Shown here piece after piece: positions 50,041 through 58,970 of a stretch of DNA of 59,029 nucleotides. Numbering within the stretch: position 1 is the stretch's first letter; every line of letters begins with the position of its first letter. Location of the stretch: positions 1-59,029 of the forward strand of contig CAYFIR010000022.1 of NCBI GenBank assembly GCA_964343195.1, read 5' to 3'. Position numbers and translations under genes: made by a program. The DNA is from CAYVAP01 sp964343195. Its GTDB lineage: Bacteria > Bacteroidota > Bacteroidia > J057. The notes beneath the pieces were generated by a model. That model worked only from the letters and a program-made list of their open reading frames with translations, ran no database searches and was not told the origin of the DNA.

Positions 50041-50133
50041 TTATTTCTTCTTCTTATGACGGTTTTTTCTAAGGCGCTTTTTACGCTTGTGAGTAGCGAT
50101 CTTATGACGCTTACGCTTCTTTCCACACGGCAT
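50041..50133 (-). CDS. AURKAIP1/COX24-type small ribosomal protein
   Basis: A 30-aa highly basic protein, MPCGKKRKRHKIATHKRKKR then LRKNRHKKKK. It matches the small proteins of the AURKAIP1/COX24 (mS38-like) family in Bacteroidota, found on the small ribosomal subunit. It is below common ORF length limits and easily missed. It is 27 bp after the TPR gene and probably part of that operon. Confidence 0.85.
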   Translation of the reverse strand: MPCGKKRKRHKIATHKRKKRLRKNRHKKKK

Positions 50134-50160
50134 AGTTTCCTATATTTTGATGTTTAAAAA

Positions 50161-50982
50161 TCAATTGAGTTGGCCGAGCAGGTCTTCTGCTTCCTCCTTC
50201 AGGTTTTCAGAAGGAGATTCAGCGACGACTTTCTCCAAAAGGGATCGAGCCCGGTCATTTTCGCCATTTTGAGCGGCAGCTATTGCCAGCCCATACATGG
50301 CAGGATAATAATCCTCATCTATTGAAAGAACTGCTTCAAAGCGCTCTATGGCTTTGTCGACCTGTCCGGTCTGTAATGAAAACTGCCCGAGGCGATACTG
50401 AGCCTCCAGATTGGCAGGATTGATTTCTACGACTTTTCGCACGGTAAGGATACCCTGCATGGGTGCCACCGCACGAATATATGCAAGCCCCAAACTTAAC
50501 AGGGCTTCTTCATTTTCTGGTTCACGTTCTACCACTGGTTCTAACATGCCAACCGCGAGGCGGCCAAACCGATTTACCAGTGATGTATCTCCCTGAATGG
50601 CTTCTGTTTCCATCGCCATCCGGCTGATCACACCTGCCTCCACACGATTGGGCAGGTTGTCATCCAAAGTAACCTTCTGTACAGCATATTCAGCTGCAAA
50701 GATGTACTGTTGTGCAGTCAGCAGTCGGTTGATGATGGAATCAAGCAGGGAGAGTTTCTCACTCTCTTCAGCTGTTTCCAAACCTTCCAACCAGATCTGA
50801 GTCTGCTCATCAGGGGTGAATTCCGGAAGATCCGAAGCTGCATCTGCTGGTACTGCTTCCTCCTCACTTATGGTTGCGGTTGCTTCATTGTTCAGATTGG
50901 TTTTATCTGCAAAGAACAACAGAAAAAACAGCGCAACGCCCACTCCCACGATCACAATCCTCAACAGTAAGTCTCGGTTCAT
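50161..50982 (-). CDS. Membrane-anchored TPR protein
   Basis: A 273-aa protein with an N-terminal transmembrane helix (about 8-24), an acidic linker (30-60) and several TPR repeats in the rest (for example NPANLEAQYRLGQFSLQTGQVDKAIERFEAVL and DYYPAMYGLAIAAAQNGENDRARSLLEKVV). It should act as a periplasm-facing or outward-facing protein scaffold. It sits 21 bp after the HU gene. Confidence 0.8.
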   Translation of the reverse strand: MNRDLLLRIVIVGVGVALFFLLFFADKTNLNNEATATISEEEAVPADAASDLPEFTPDEQTQIWLEGLETAEESEKLSLLDSIINRLLTAQQYIFAAEYAVQKVTLDDNLPNRVEAGVISRMAMETEAIQGDTSLVNRFGRLAVGMLEPVVEREPENEEALLSLGLAYIRAVAPMQGILTVRKVVEINPANLEAQYRLGQFSLQTGQVDKAIERFEAVLSIDEDYYPAMYGLAIAAAQNGENDRARSLLEKVVAESPSENLKEEAEDLLGQLN

Positions 50983-51003
50983 AAAGTCCTAACTCTTTTG
51001 AAT

Positions 51004-51312
51004 CTACTCCTGTCCCAAAGAGTCTGGATCAATGTCCGCGCTCTTAACCTTCTCAACAAAGACCTTTGCAGGTTTGAAGCTGGGAACATTGTGAGCGGGA
51101 ATGACAATAGACTTATTTTGGGAAATGATCCTTCCGACCTTTTCCTTACGATGCTTCACGACAAAGCTCCCAAAACCACGAACGTACACGTTCTCCCCTT
51201 TTGCCAAAGAATTTTTGACTACAGAGAAAAATGCTTCCAGGGATGAAGCAACTTCAGCTTTATTCATCCCAGTCTTTTGGGCTATTTCAACGATTACTTC
51301 TGCCTTAGTCAC
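51004..51312 (-). CDS. HU/IHF-family DNA-binding protein
   Basis: A 102-aa histone-like protein. KAEVIVEIAQKTGMNKAEVASSLEAFFSVVKNSLAKGENVYVRGFGSFVVKHRKEKVGRI spans the dimer helices and the start of the DNA-binding arms, with a Bacteroidota-type C-terminal extension. I use GTG 51312, where homology begins; a TTG at 51366 would add 18 non-family residues. It has a clear promoter at 51375-51405. Confidence 0.9.
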   Translation of the reverse strand: MTKAEVIVEIAQKTGMNKAEVASSLEAFFSVVKNSLAKGENVYVRGFGSFVVKHRKEKVGRIISQNKSIVIPAHNVPSFKPAKVFVEKVKSADIDPDSLGQE

Positions 51313-51374
51313 AAGCTGGAGGGTTAACTGTTTGTGAAAGATGTCCAACCACGGAAGATTAGACAACCGCTCGG

Positions 51375-51405
51375 CAAAAATAGCAGAGGAACCCCGAATG
51401 ACAAA
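51375..51405 (-). promoter_or_regulatory. Full Bacteroidota promoter for HU operon
   Basis: On the minus strand TTTG (51402-51405), a 19-nt spacer and TATTTTTG (51375-51382) fit the -33/-7 consensus TTTG-N19-TAnnTTTG exactly. The predicted start is about 55 nt upstream of the HU GTG. Confidence 0.75.
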
Positions 51406-51506
51406 ACATTTTCATTCAAAATGGATTAGGAATGCGCTTAGACCTCCCTTATTTTGAGGAACTTAGCCATTTTTAGCCTCCAACCTCTACTCCAACTCCC
51501 CAAAAA

Positions 51507-52523
51507 TTGAATATTGGCCAAGAGATTGTTCACTGGTACCAACAGCATGGACGAGAGCTCCCATGGAGAGATACCCGTGAGCCATACCGCATCTGGATTT
51601 CGGAAGTAATCCTGCAACAAACCCGCATAGAGCAGGGAATAGCGTACTTTTATCGCTTTATCGAGCGTTTCCCGGACGTTAACTCTCTGGCCGCTGCCGA
51701 CCAGGATGAGGTACTCAAATACTGGGAAGGTCTGGGTTATTACAGCCGTGCAAGGAACCTCCACCATGCTGCCAAAACCATTGCTTACGATTTGGATGGA
51801 AAATTTCCTGCACATCATACAGAACTTATCAAACTCAAGGGAATAGGACCCTACACTGCACGTGCTGTGGGGTCTTTTGCGTTTGATAACCCGGTAGGTG
51901 TGATCGACGGCAATGTCCTACGGGTAATGGCTCGTTATCTGGGTGACCCCAGTCCTATTAATCAGCCTGCTACCCGCACCCGTTTCCAAAAGGTGATAGA
52001 CCAATGGGTAGAGGGGGTAGATTCCCGCCTGTTCAATTTCGGAATCATGGATCTGGGATCGACCGTCTGTACCCCCACTCAGCCAGGCTGTCTGATCTGT
52101 CCGCTGGTAGAAAATTGTGAGGCATATAAAAAGGGACTGATCCAGACCTTACCCTTCAAAGAAAAAAAACTCAAGCGCAAGACTCAATACCTCCACTTTT
52201 ACCTCGTTACCAACTCAGCGGGGCAGATCGCCATCCGACAGCGGCCCGAGGAGGGCATATGGGGTGGATTGTGGGAGATCCCGAATGAGGAAGTATCAAG
52301 AGAAACCTGGAATAGCAAACAGGACCCTCACGAGGGAGACTGGGTCATGAAATTCAAGCATGTCCTGACCCACAGAGACATGATGATCAGCGTCTATGAG
52401 TTGCCAGAAGATCAGGTCCCTGAATATCAACATCTCAAATTCATCTCACGACAGGAAATTCCTATATTTGCCTTCGCAAAAGCAGTGCTGAAAATCTTTG
52501 ATCAATGGCAACAAATGGGTTAA
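51507..52523 (+). CDS. mutY: A/G-specific adenine glycosylase MutY
   Basis: A 338-aa DNA repair enzyme that removes adenine opposite 8-oxoguanine. Catalytic Glu33 (ISEVILQQT) and Asp134 (GVIDGNVLRV) are present, as are the four iron-sulfur cysteines C188, C195, C198 and C204. A NUDIX-like C-terminal domain (about 225-338) recognises 8-oxoG. The start codon appears to be TTG at 51507; no ATG lies upstream before the in-frame stop at 51474. Confidence 0.95.
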   Translation: MNIGQEIVHWYQQHGRELPWRDTREPYRIWISEVILQQTRIEQGIAYFYRFIERFPDVNSLAAADQDEVLKYWEGLGYYSRARNLHHAAKTIAYDLDGKFPAHHTELIKLKGIGPYTARAVGSFAFDNPVGVIDGNVLRVMARYLGDPSPINQPATRTRFQKVIDQWVEGVDSRLFNFGIMDLGSTVCTPTQPGCLICPLVENCEAYKKGLIQTLPFKEKKLKRKTQYLHFYLVTNSAGQIAIRQRPEEGIWGGLWEIPNEEVSRETWNSKQDPHEGDWVMKFKHVLTHRDMMISVYELPEDQVPEYQHLKFISRQEIPIFAFAKAVLKIFDQWQQMG

Positions 52524-52900
52524 ACCGGGTATCGTTAATCGGGGTAGTGGGATCCTCTCCCCGGATGAACTATTCTCCCAAGGGCTTTCCCCTGACACGT
52601 CTTCCCCTGGCGGTCACCGATGCCACAGAGGATGCTGAATCACCTACGGAGTGGATGGTCGTGGAATTTGAGGGAAATCTGGCCGAGCAAAGCGCCCGTT
52701 TGGAAAAAGGAACTTCGGTCTATGTAGAAGCCCGGATTCACAATCATTCCCGATCTCAATCGTCTCCCACTCTGTCCCTGAGAGGAACCCGGATTCAGGT
52801 ACTTTCGCTTCCCCGGCAGAAAACAGAGGCTGCTCCATTCGCCCAGTTTTCCAACGAAGAATCATCTTCAAAGGCCAAGGACGATGCATTGCCATTTTAA
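52505..52900 (+). CDS. ssb: Single-stranded DNA-binding protein
   Basis: A 131-aa SSB with an OB-fold (NRVSLIGVVGSSPRMNY; WMVVEFEGNLAEQSARLEKGTSVYVEARI) and the acidic tip DDALPF for partner binding. It is shorter than housekeeping SSBs, with a short linker, so it may be a paralogue. It overlaps mutY by 19 bp. Confidence 0.9.
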   Translation: MATNGLNRVSLIGVVGSSPRMNYSPKGFPLTRLPLAVTDATEDAESPTEWMVVEFEGNLAEQSARLEKGTSVYVEARIHNHSRSQSSPTLSLRGTRIQVLSLPRQKTEAAPFAQFSNEESSSKAKDDALPF

Positions 52901-52965
52901 TCTCATAAATTCATCCTTCTCGCCCTGAGCTAGCATGAGATTTTGTTTCACCTAATCACAAAACT

Positions 52966-54315
52966 GTGGACCCAGAGCCTGGGACTTTATTGTCGCTACT
53001 ATCCCTTATCGCTGAATTACCTGCTTACACAGGAATAATAGGTCAATTTATTCTGTTTGCCGTCCTCATCATGGGATCATTCATGGCCTCAGGGGCGGAA
53101 GTAGCGTTTTTTTCGCTGACCAAATCGGAGATAGAGGAGTTTAGGGAAGACAGCAAAAGTGAATCCCAGCGGATATGGCAGCTCATCAGTGACAGCAAAC
53201 GCCTGCTCGCGACAATCCTGATCACCAATAACTTTGTCAACGTGGCGGCCATCCTTGTGGCCTCCAACCTGTTGAGACACTTCGGAGAACAGTACGTCTG
53301 GGGAGAGGAAGTGCAGATATTCCTGGAGGTAATTCTCATCACCGCGCTCTTGCTGCTATTTGGAGAGATCGTGCCAAAGGTCTATGCCGCCCGCAACCGC
53401 ATGAGGCTGGTCAACCTACTGGCCATGCCCCTGATGGTAATACGCTACCTGGTCAAGCCCCTGGCCTGGGTATTAATCAACGGCACCCGCTTCATCGACC
53501 GGCGGGTCAAGCTCTACGAGGAATCTACCTCCCTGGAAGACCTGCGGCAGGCCATCGACCTGACCACTGCCCGTACCGAGGAAGAGCAGGATGAACAGGA
53601 CATCCTCAAGGGCATCGTCAATTTTGGCAACATCACCGTTCGTACCATCATGAAGGCGCGTGTGGATGTGAAGGCAGTCGATATTGAAACTCCTCTACCG
53701 GACCTGATTGATTTTATCCGGGAGAACAACTACTCCCGCCTGCCAGTTTACGAGGAGAACCTGGACAACATCAAGGGCATCCTCCACATCAAAGACCTGC
53801 TGCCCTATTTGAAGGACGATCACCTGGAGCTCAAACTTGGCGAAGTACTGCGAGATGTTTACTTCGTCCCTGAAAGCAAGAAGATTGATACCCTGCTGGA
53901 AGAGTTCAAGACCAATCATAGCCACATGGCTGTGGTAGTAGATGAATTCGGGGGCACAGCCGGCATTGTGACCCTGGAAGATGTGATCGAGGAGATTTTT
54001 GGGGAGATCAATGACGAATTTGATTCCGAAGACTGGGTATATACCAAGCTCTCGCCGGACACCTATATCTTCGAGGGCCGTATCGCCCTCAACGATGTCC
54101 GCAAGATCCTCAGCCTCGATGACCAGGAGTTTGAGGATGCCCGCGGCGACAGCGATAGCCTGGGAGGATTAATCCTGGAATTACACGGAAAAATCCCAAC
54201 CGTAGGTGAAGTAATCGTATATAAAAATTACGAGTTACATGTGGAGTCGGTGAGCCGCAACCGCATCGCCATGGTCAAGATGAAGATATTGCCGGAGGAG
54301 GAAGATGGTCATTGA
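52966..54315 (+). CDS. gldE: Gliding motility protein GldE
   Basis: A 449-aa CNNM/CorC-type membrane protein. A DUF21 domain with four hydrophobic segments spans about 20-200, two CBS domains about 215-340 and a CorC/HlyC transporter-associated domain about 350-440. In Bacteroidota this gene lies beside gldD and is named GldE. The start is GTG at 52966. Its stop codon falls inside a dispersed GGTCATTGATCAGG repeat. Confidence 0.92.
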   Translation: MDPEPGTLLSLLSLIAELPAYTGIIGQFILFAVLIMGSFMASGAEVAFFSLTKSEIEEFREDSKSESQRIWQLISDSKRLLATILITNNFVNVAAILVASNLLRHFGEQYVWGEEVQIFLEVILITALLLLFGEIVPKVYAARNRMRLVNLLAMPLMVIRYLVKPLAWVLINGTRFIDRRVKLYEESTSLEDLRQAIDLTTARTEEEQDEQDILKGIVNFGNITVRTIMKARVDVKAVDIETPLPDLIDFIRENNYSRLPVYEENLDNIKGILHIKDLLPYLKDDHLELKLGEVLRDVYFVPESKKIDTLLEEFKTNHSHMAVVVDEFGGTAGIVTLEDVIEEIFGEINDEFDSEDWVYTKLSPDTYIFEGRIALNDVRKILSLDDQEFEDARGDSDSLGGLILELHGKIPTVGEVIVYKNYELHVESVSRNRIAMVKMKILPEEEDGH

Positions 54316-54394
54316 TCAGGAGAGACCTTTCTCAACAACCGCTGTTTTTCGGCTCAATGAACGCTTTCCTTTGAATACTGTAAGCACATTTTCG

Positions 54395-54985
54395 ATGTCA
54401 TATCGCTTGTATCTTTTCCCGCTGCTAATCTCCCTTCTGCTGCTCTCAGCCTGTGAGGAATATATTCCCACAGCACGTCCAAGGGCCTATCCCCGGATTG
54501 ACCTGCCCGCTCAGGCAGACCGAAGCTATAGTCGACTGGAGAGCAGCACCTGCCCCATTAGCATAGAGTTGCCCGACGCTGGAAAGATCACGCGAAATCT
54601 GGTAGATTCCTGCTGGGTAGATATCTCCTTTGAAGCATATGCCCTTACCTGGCACCTGACCGTACGGGATATTGCTCCTGGTCCGGAAGGCGTCGCTCCC
54701 TACCTGGAGGATCACCGCAAGCTGGTGTATAAACACAGCAAAAAGGCCAGCCGCATTGAGTCTGAGCCCTTTGAGGGTCCAAATGGCAATGGGTTCTGGT
54801 TTGATATTTACGGGGAGGTCGGTACTCCGACTCAGATCTTCATGACCGATCCGCAGGAGCGGTATAGCCTGGTACTTTCATTTTACTACCAGACTGCCAC
54901 AGCCCGTGATTCGCTGGCACCCATCACCCAATATATGAAGGAAGAAATGCAGCATGCCATTTCGACCATAGAATGGAAGTATTAA
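54395..54985 (+). CDS. gldD: Gliding motility lipoprotein GldD
   Basis: A 196-aa lipoprotein (lipobox LSAC). The mature start EEYIPTARPRAYPRIDLP and the CPISIELPDAG segment match GldD, which is required for gliding and type IX secretion in Flavobacterium. I use ATG 54395 because the signal peptide begins there; the frame opens upstream at 54305. Confidence 0.9.
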   Translation: MSYRLYLFPLLISLLLLSACEEYIPTARPRAYPRIDLPAQADRSYSRLESSTCPISIELPDAGKITRNLVDSCWVDISFEAYALTWHLTVRDIAPGPEGVAPYLEDHRKLVYKHSKKASRIESEPFEGPNGNGFWFDIYGEVGTPTQIFMTDPQERYSLVLSFYYQTATARDSLAPITQYMKEEMQHAISTIEWKY

Positions 54986-55068
54986 TCAATTTTCATTGGT
55001 CACTGAACATTGCTCAGTTATTCTGCCTACTTCCTGACCAATGTTCCCTGATCCCTGATCCCTGAACT

Positions 55069-55629
55069 ATGTACGCAGACCTTATAAAAGATAAATTTCC
55101 CCAGGACGAGAAAAATGGCCTCTATAAATACCCCAATTTACCTGCTGTCAAACTGGGAAAGATCCTGATCAAAGATCGCCGCATATCCAGCCCAAATGAT
55201 GTGATGGCCATGCACCATTACTCAGGGTTTCTGGGGGATGGGACGGTTTTGTTTACAAAAGACCGCTGCTACTACGATGGGGGGTCATTTTTACTGGAAG
55301 ATGTCCGCGAGATTCAGGTCAAAGGCAGCAAAATGACGGTCTTTGCCAATCAACAGGCCCAGTTTGTGCCGCATCAGCTCTCGGTAAAAAACGAGCAGGT
55401 AGCCCAGACACTGCAACGCATCCTGGAGCGCATGGCCTCCTACGACCCCAAAGCCGAGAAGCTGGTCGAAAACGCCTACGAGGGCTACTCCAACACTGAG
55501 CTCGACTGGCTCAACCTCCGCGACGAAATCATGCGGACCATTGACCTGCTCTACGATCGCTATCAGGACGGTAAGCTCTCCCTGCTGGAGTATGAAACCA
55601 AAAAAGAGGAATTACTGGGCAGACTGTAG
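55069..55629 (+). CDS. Conserved protein with SHOCT-like end
   Basis: A 186-aa protein of unknown function. The C-terminal 30 residues (LYDRYQDGKLSLLEYETKKEELLGRL) have the SHOCT-like pattern of a short oligomerisation motif. The middle (GTVLFTKDRCYYDGGSFLLEDVREIQVKG) might be a PH-like fold. No signal or membrane segment. The upstream gap (54986-55068) is made of dispersed TTGGTCACTGAACA-like repeats. Confidence 0.55.
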   Translation: MYADLIKDKFPQDEKNGLYKYPNLPAVKLGKILIKDRRISSPNDVMAMHHYSGFLGDGTVLFTKDRCYYDGGSFLLEDVREIQVKGSKMTVFANQQAQFVPHQLSVKNEQVAQTLQRILERMASYDPKAEKLVENAYEGYSNTELDWLNLRDEIMRTIDLLYDRYQDGKLSLLEYETKKEELLGRL

Positions 55630-55708
55630 CCATTTTTCATGGTTCAGGGTGCCTTGATCAGTAACATAGGGAGTCCGTGATCTTTGTTTTCAATGAAAAT
55701 TGATCCAA

Positions 55709-55737
55709 GAAAAAGCCCCACCCTTGCGGGCGAGGCC
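55709..55737 (-). terminator. Intrinsic terminator of beta-helix lipoprotein 1
   Basis: On the minus strand GCCTCGCCC-GCAA-GGGTGGGGC (9-bp arms with two G-T pairs) is followed by TTTTTCTTGG. It lies about 58 bp downstream of the gene's stop codon. Confidence 0.8.
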
Positions 55738-55794
55738 AAGCTAATTGTCCTGTGAGAACAGCTGTAAGTCTATGGACAGGGGCCTTCTGATACG

Positions 55795-56955
55795 TTAATC
55801 GTCGGTGGTACGACAGGGGTCTAGGGCGAGGTCCACGAGACTGTAGTTCCCAATTAGGGTGGTGCCGATTCCACAATCCTTCACGATTTGGTTCTGAATC
55901 CCTCCGGCGATGTAGGTATTGCTTACGGCGGCCGGCCGCAACCCGAGAAAATCACTTTGGATATCTCCGGTAAAATCAAAATCGTAGGAGGCGGCATTGG
56001 AGGATCCATTCCCCACTAACAGGTTATCCTCTGCCCCATCTGTGATGAGGTAAGTGGCTAGTGCGTGGCTATCACCATCATTGCCTACCGTTATCCAGTC
56101 AATTGCAGGAATCTGGGCCCCCACAATGTTGTTTCCCGGCATAGCAAAAAAGCCATCGGGCCATTTACAGAAGATGTATCCATAATTACCGCCCTGGGTC
56201 TCATTGCCCACCATCAGGCCATTTTCTTCACAGACAAAGAAGCAGGTTTCAAAGTCGCGGATCTCATTGCGGAACAGTTTAGCGCGCTCCCCACTGAAAT
56301 GGTATAGACCAGTACTAAATACCCCTTTGTCCAGAGGACCTTCGATTACATTTCTGGTAATCAGCAGGTGGTCTGCGTCTTGACTCCAGATACCACTGTA
56401 AAAGTCGGTAAACGTATTGCCCCTCAGGTACACACGGTCGCTATTTAGTACGGAGATACCGACCCCTCCTACTCCGCTGGCTGGCACAAACTCCAGGTTT
56501 CTGACCTGGACAAAGTCAGCACCGTTGATGAAAAGAGCTGCCGGAAACTCCGCAGGAAAACCGGTGATTTCAGGATTTTGAGTAGCGCTCTGGATCACCG
56601 CCCCCTTTTTCCCGATGATGCGCACCGGATGGGTCACAGTTACAGTGCCGGACTCGTAATGCATCCCGGACTGTACGATCACCTTGCCCCAGGGACCAGC
56701 CTGGGCGATCGCGGCCTGCAGGCCATCGACAGAGCCAGCAGGGAGGGTAACCACCGACTTTTCGTTGCTATAGTTTGGGTTGTTGAGGATCTCTGCCTCA
56801 GCTTCGGCGATTTCGGACTCGGCTTCTGCGAGATAGACTTCTGGGTCAGTTTCCAGGTTTTCAGACTCTGAGACGGGCGCCTGCTCCTGCTGACAGGCCA
56901 TAAAGGTCAAGGTCAGGGCAATTCCGACTGCCCAAAGAATTCTTTTGGTTAGCAT
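55795..56955 (-). CDS. Beta-helix lipoprotein, paralogue 1
   Basis: A 386-aa lipoprotein (lipobox FMAC, Cys21). An acidic region (about 22-60, with AEAESEIAEAEAEI) precedes a right-handed parallel beta-helix (about 85-370) with NosD-like repeats: ADFVQVRNLEFV, SDRVYLRGNTF, ADHLLITRNVI. It is strongly similar to the gene at 57136-58311, most of all in the SVDGLQAAIAQAGPWGKV block. No catalytic residues can be named; secreted carbohydrate-binding or surface role is a guess. Confidence 0.8.
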   Translation of the reverse strand: MLTKRILWAVGIALTLTFMACQQEQAPVSESENLETDPEVYLAEAESEIAEAEAEILNNPNYSNEKSVVTLPAGSVDGLQAAIAQAGPWGKVIVQSGMHYESGTVTVTHPVRIIGKKGAVIQSATQNPEITGFPAEFPAALFINGADFVQVRNLEFVPASGVGGVGISVLNSDRVYLRGNTFTDFYSGIWSQDADHLLITRNVIEGPLDKGVFSTGLYHFSGERAKLFRNEIRDFETCFFVCEENGLMVGNETQGGNYGYIFCKWPDGFFAMPGNNIVGAQIPAIDWITVGNDGDSHALATYLITDGAEDNLLVGNGSSNAASYDFDFTGDIQSDFLGLRPAAVSNTYIAGGIQNQIVKDCGIGTTLIGNYSLVDLALDPCRTTDD

Positions 56956-56982
56956 GACGTATGGTTTTAAGATTTAAGAATT

Positions 56983-57010
56983 AGTAGCCTCCCCCTGAGG
57001 AGGAGGCTAC
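56983..57010 (-). terminator. Hairpin between the two beta-helix genes
   Basis: GTAGCCTCC and GGAGGCTAC are perfect 9-bp arms with a 9-nt loop, 126 bp after the stop codon of the upstream paralogue (57136). The T-run is weak, so termination is uncertain. Confidence 0.5.
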
Positions 57011-57104
57011 ACATGGTGCGGGTTTGAATGGGGAGATCTGCTGCAGGACCTATACAAGCCGCTGCATACTTTGTGTGGGAATCCAGTGGAATGAGTTCGA
57101 CGTT

Positions 57105-57119
57105 TCCCGCTTCGCGGGA
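57105..57119. repeat. Short palindromic repeat B, copy 3
   Basis: TCCCGC-TTC-GCGGGA followed by TTTCG, in the gap between the two paralogues, almost the same as copy 2 at 45972-45986. Confidence 0.65.
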
Positions 57120-57135
57120 TTTCGAATTCCTTGCC

Positions 57136-58311
57136 CTAGAAACAGGGATCTACGTTGAGATCGACCTGATTGCCACCGATGATGGTATTGCCGACTCCGC
57201 AGTCTTTGACCTGAATGTTGGGCTCTGAACCTGCAATGAAGAGGTTGTCGAAGGTAACGGGTGCAACGGGTACCAGGGGATCCAGCCGCGTAGTCGCTCC
57301 CACAAACTCTACCTCATACAGCAAACAGTTCGACGCAGCATTGCTGACCAGGGTACAGTTGTTGGAGCCATCGATTACGAGGTGCCCAATGACGTGGTTG
57401 TTAGCCGTATTCCGTACTCCCAACCAGTTTTTGGCAGGAATCGAGGCTCCTACGGGTGTTCCATCTGGTTGCAGAACCAGATTGGCACTATAGGTACAGT
57501 AAATAAACCCTACCTCACCTCCTTCAGAGGTATTTTTCAGGTAAATGCCCCTTTCATCGGAGACAAAGAAGTTGCCCTGGTAGTCTTCAGCATAGTTGTC
57601 AAACACCCGGGCGTTGCGGCCAGTGGCTACGGTGAAGCCATAGCTGCCATAGCCAGTGAAGCCTTCGGAATAAAGCCCCTCGGCCTCATTTTTGATGATC
57701 GTAGCAAAGTCAGATTCGTGGATGATCACCGCATTCAGGTAGCTGCTAAACGAGTTGCCGCGGATATACACATGGTTTGAATTGACAGCCAGGATGCCGG
57801 TACTCCCCTGTCCGGTGGTTGGGTCAGGAACAAAATCCAGGTTGCGCACTTGCACGAAGTTGGCATCTTTGACAAAAATGGCGGGGTCTGCCACGAAAGG
57901 GATCCCCGAGAGGATGCTCTGTGGATCAGAGGGCAGGACGGTAGTGGTCTGTATGACCGCTCCCTTCTTCCCGATGATGCGTACAGGATGGGTCACAGTC
58001 ACAGTGCCTGATTCATAATGCATACCAGATTGTACGACCACCTTGCCCCAGGGACCAGCCTGGGCGATCGCGGCCTGCAGGCCATCGACAGAGCCAGCTG
58101 GGAGGCTGACCGCGGCCTTTTCGTCGGTGTAGTTGGGGTGATGGAGGATTTCGTTCTCTGCCTCGGCGATGGCAGATTCTGCCTGGTCGATGTAGTATTG
58201 AGGGTCAGTCTCTACCTCTGGGCCTTCGCCCACGGGGACTTGCTCCTGCTGACAGGATACGAAGATGACGCTGACACATAGGATGGTCAGCCACGCAGAT
58301 AGCTTTTGCAT
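57136..58311 (-). CDS. Beta-helix lipoprotein, paralogue 2
   Basis: A 391-aa lipoprotein (lipobox FVSC, Cys20) with the same plan as its neighbour: acidic Ala/Glu-rich region (about 40-60), then a right-handed parallel beta-helix (ANFVQVRNLDFV, SNHVYIRGNSF, SDFATIIKNEAEG). Both genes share a 60-bp identical stretch in the QAAIAQAGPWGKV region. The repeats resemble those of NosD, but the signal and context do not suggest copper. A tandem duplication is clear. Confidence 0.8.
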   Translation of the reverse strand: MQKLSAWLTILCVSVIFVSCQQEQVPVGEGPEVETDPQYYIDQAESAIAEAENEILHHPNYTDEKAAVSLPAGSVDGLQAAIAQAGPWGKVVVQSGMHYESGTVTVTHPVRIIGKKGAVIQTTTVLPSDPQSILSGIPFVADPAIFVKDANFVQVRNLDFVPDPTTGQGSTGILAVNSNHVYIRGNSFSSYLNAVIIHESDFATIIKNEAEGLYSEGFTGYGSYGFTVATGRNARVFDNYAEDYQGNFFVSDERGIYLKNTSEGGEVGFIYCTYSANLVLQPDGTPVGASIPAKNWLGVRNTANNHVIGHLVIDGSNNCTLVSNAASNCLLYEVEFVGATTRLDPLVPVAPVTFDNLFIAGSEPNIQVKDCGVGNTIIGGNQVDLNVDPCF

Positions 58312-58637
58312 GGGAAATAAAGTTTAGGGGTAAAGCATACCTATCCAGTGGCTTCATTCTCCAAATTTGCGAATGAGCCAAGACCTGTGGTCTACTAAGA
58401 ATTGGGATGCGAGTAAATATTTTCCCTCACAAAATATATATATCGAATACATTTCCCATGGCACAGGCTGACAATTTCATGCACATATATTCTTTTTTTT
58501 CCGCTTCCTTCTATGCCTCTGTATTTGCGGTCAAATGCAAGAATAGGGCAACCCCAGTTGGAATTGCCCTCCTTAGTCCTAACGCGATAGTTGTAAGCAT
58601 ACGAAGGACAGGGGTAAAGAACGATGTCGTGTAATGC
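58312..58637. other. 326-bp gap with one hairpin
   Basis: No gene is supported. AGGGCAA (58544-58550) and TTGCCCT (58564-58570) are 7-bp inverted arms that could end the AraC-like gene's transcript on the minus strand. An AT-rich run (ATATATAT near 58438) lies closer to the beta-helix gene and may hold its promoter. Confidence 0.45.
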
Positions 58638-58970
58638 CTATCCCTGATGTCTCCAGACCTGGGGAATGAACCGATCGCGGATCGCCTGGACCATCTGTGA
58701 GGCACTTGCGTACCCCACCTCACTTGCAACCTCTGCTACGGACCAGTTGGTTCTGCTTAACAATTCTCTGGCTATCCTCAGCCTGATGGTCAAAATGTAG
58801 TCATCGGCTGTGTAGCCAGTAATGGCCATTAACTGCCGGTTCAGCATCGACAATTCTACCTGCATGACATCGCAAAGATGTTCTTTTCCAAAATCTGGAT
58901 CAGAAAGCCGGTTCAGGACTGAAGCTTCAACAGCCCGCTCAAAAGGGTGCTGGTCAGGAGGGGGAGACAT
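58638..58970 (-). CDS. Stand-alone AraC-type DNA-binding domain
   Basis: A 110-aa protein made almost only of an AraC/XylS double helix-turn-helix domain (DFGKEHLCDVMQVELSMLNRQLMAITG and VAEVASEVGYASASQMVQAIRDRF). No sensor or receiver domain is attached; the fold matches the output domain of hybrid two-component proteins. I use ATG 58970; the longer frame begins with TTG. The target genes are unknown, but the divergent or downstream beta-helix genes are candidates. Confidence 0.8.
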   Translation of the reverse strand: MSPPPDQHPFERAVEASVLNRLSDPDFGKEHLCDVMQVELSMLNRQLMAITGYTADDYILTIRLRIARELLSRTNWSVAEVASEVGYASASQMVQAIRDRFIPQVWRHQG

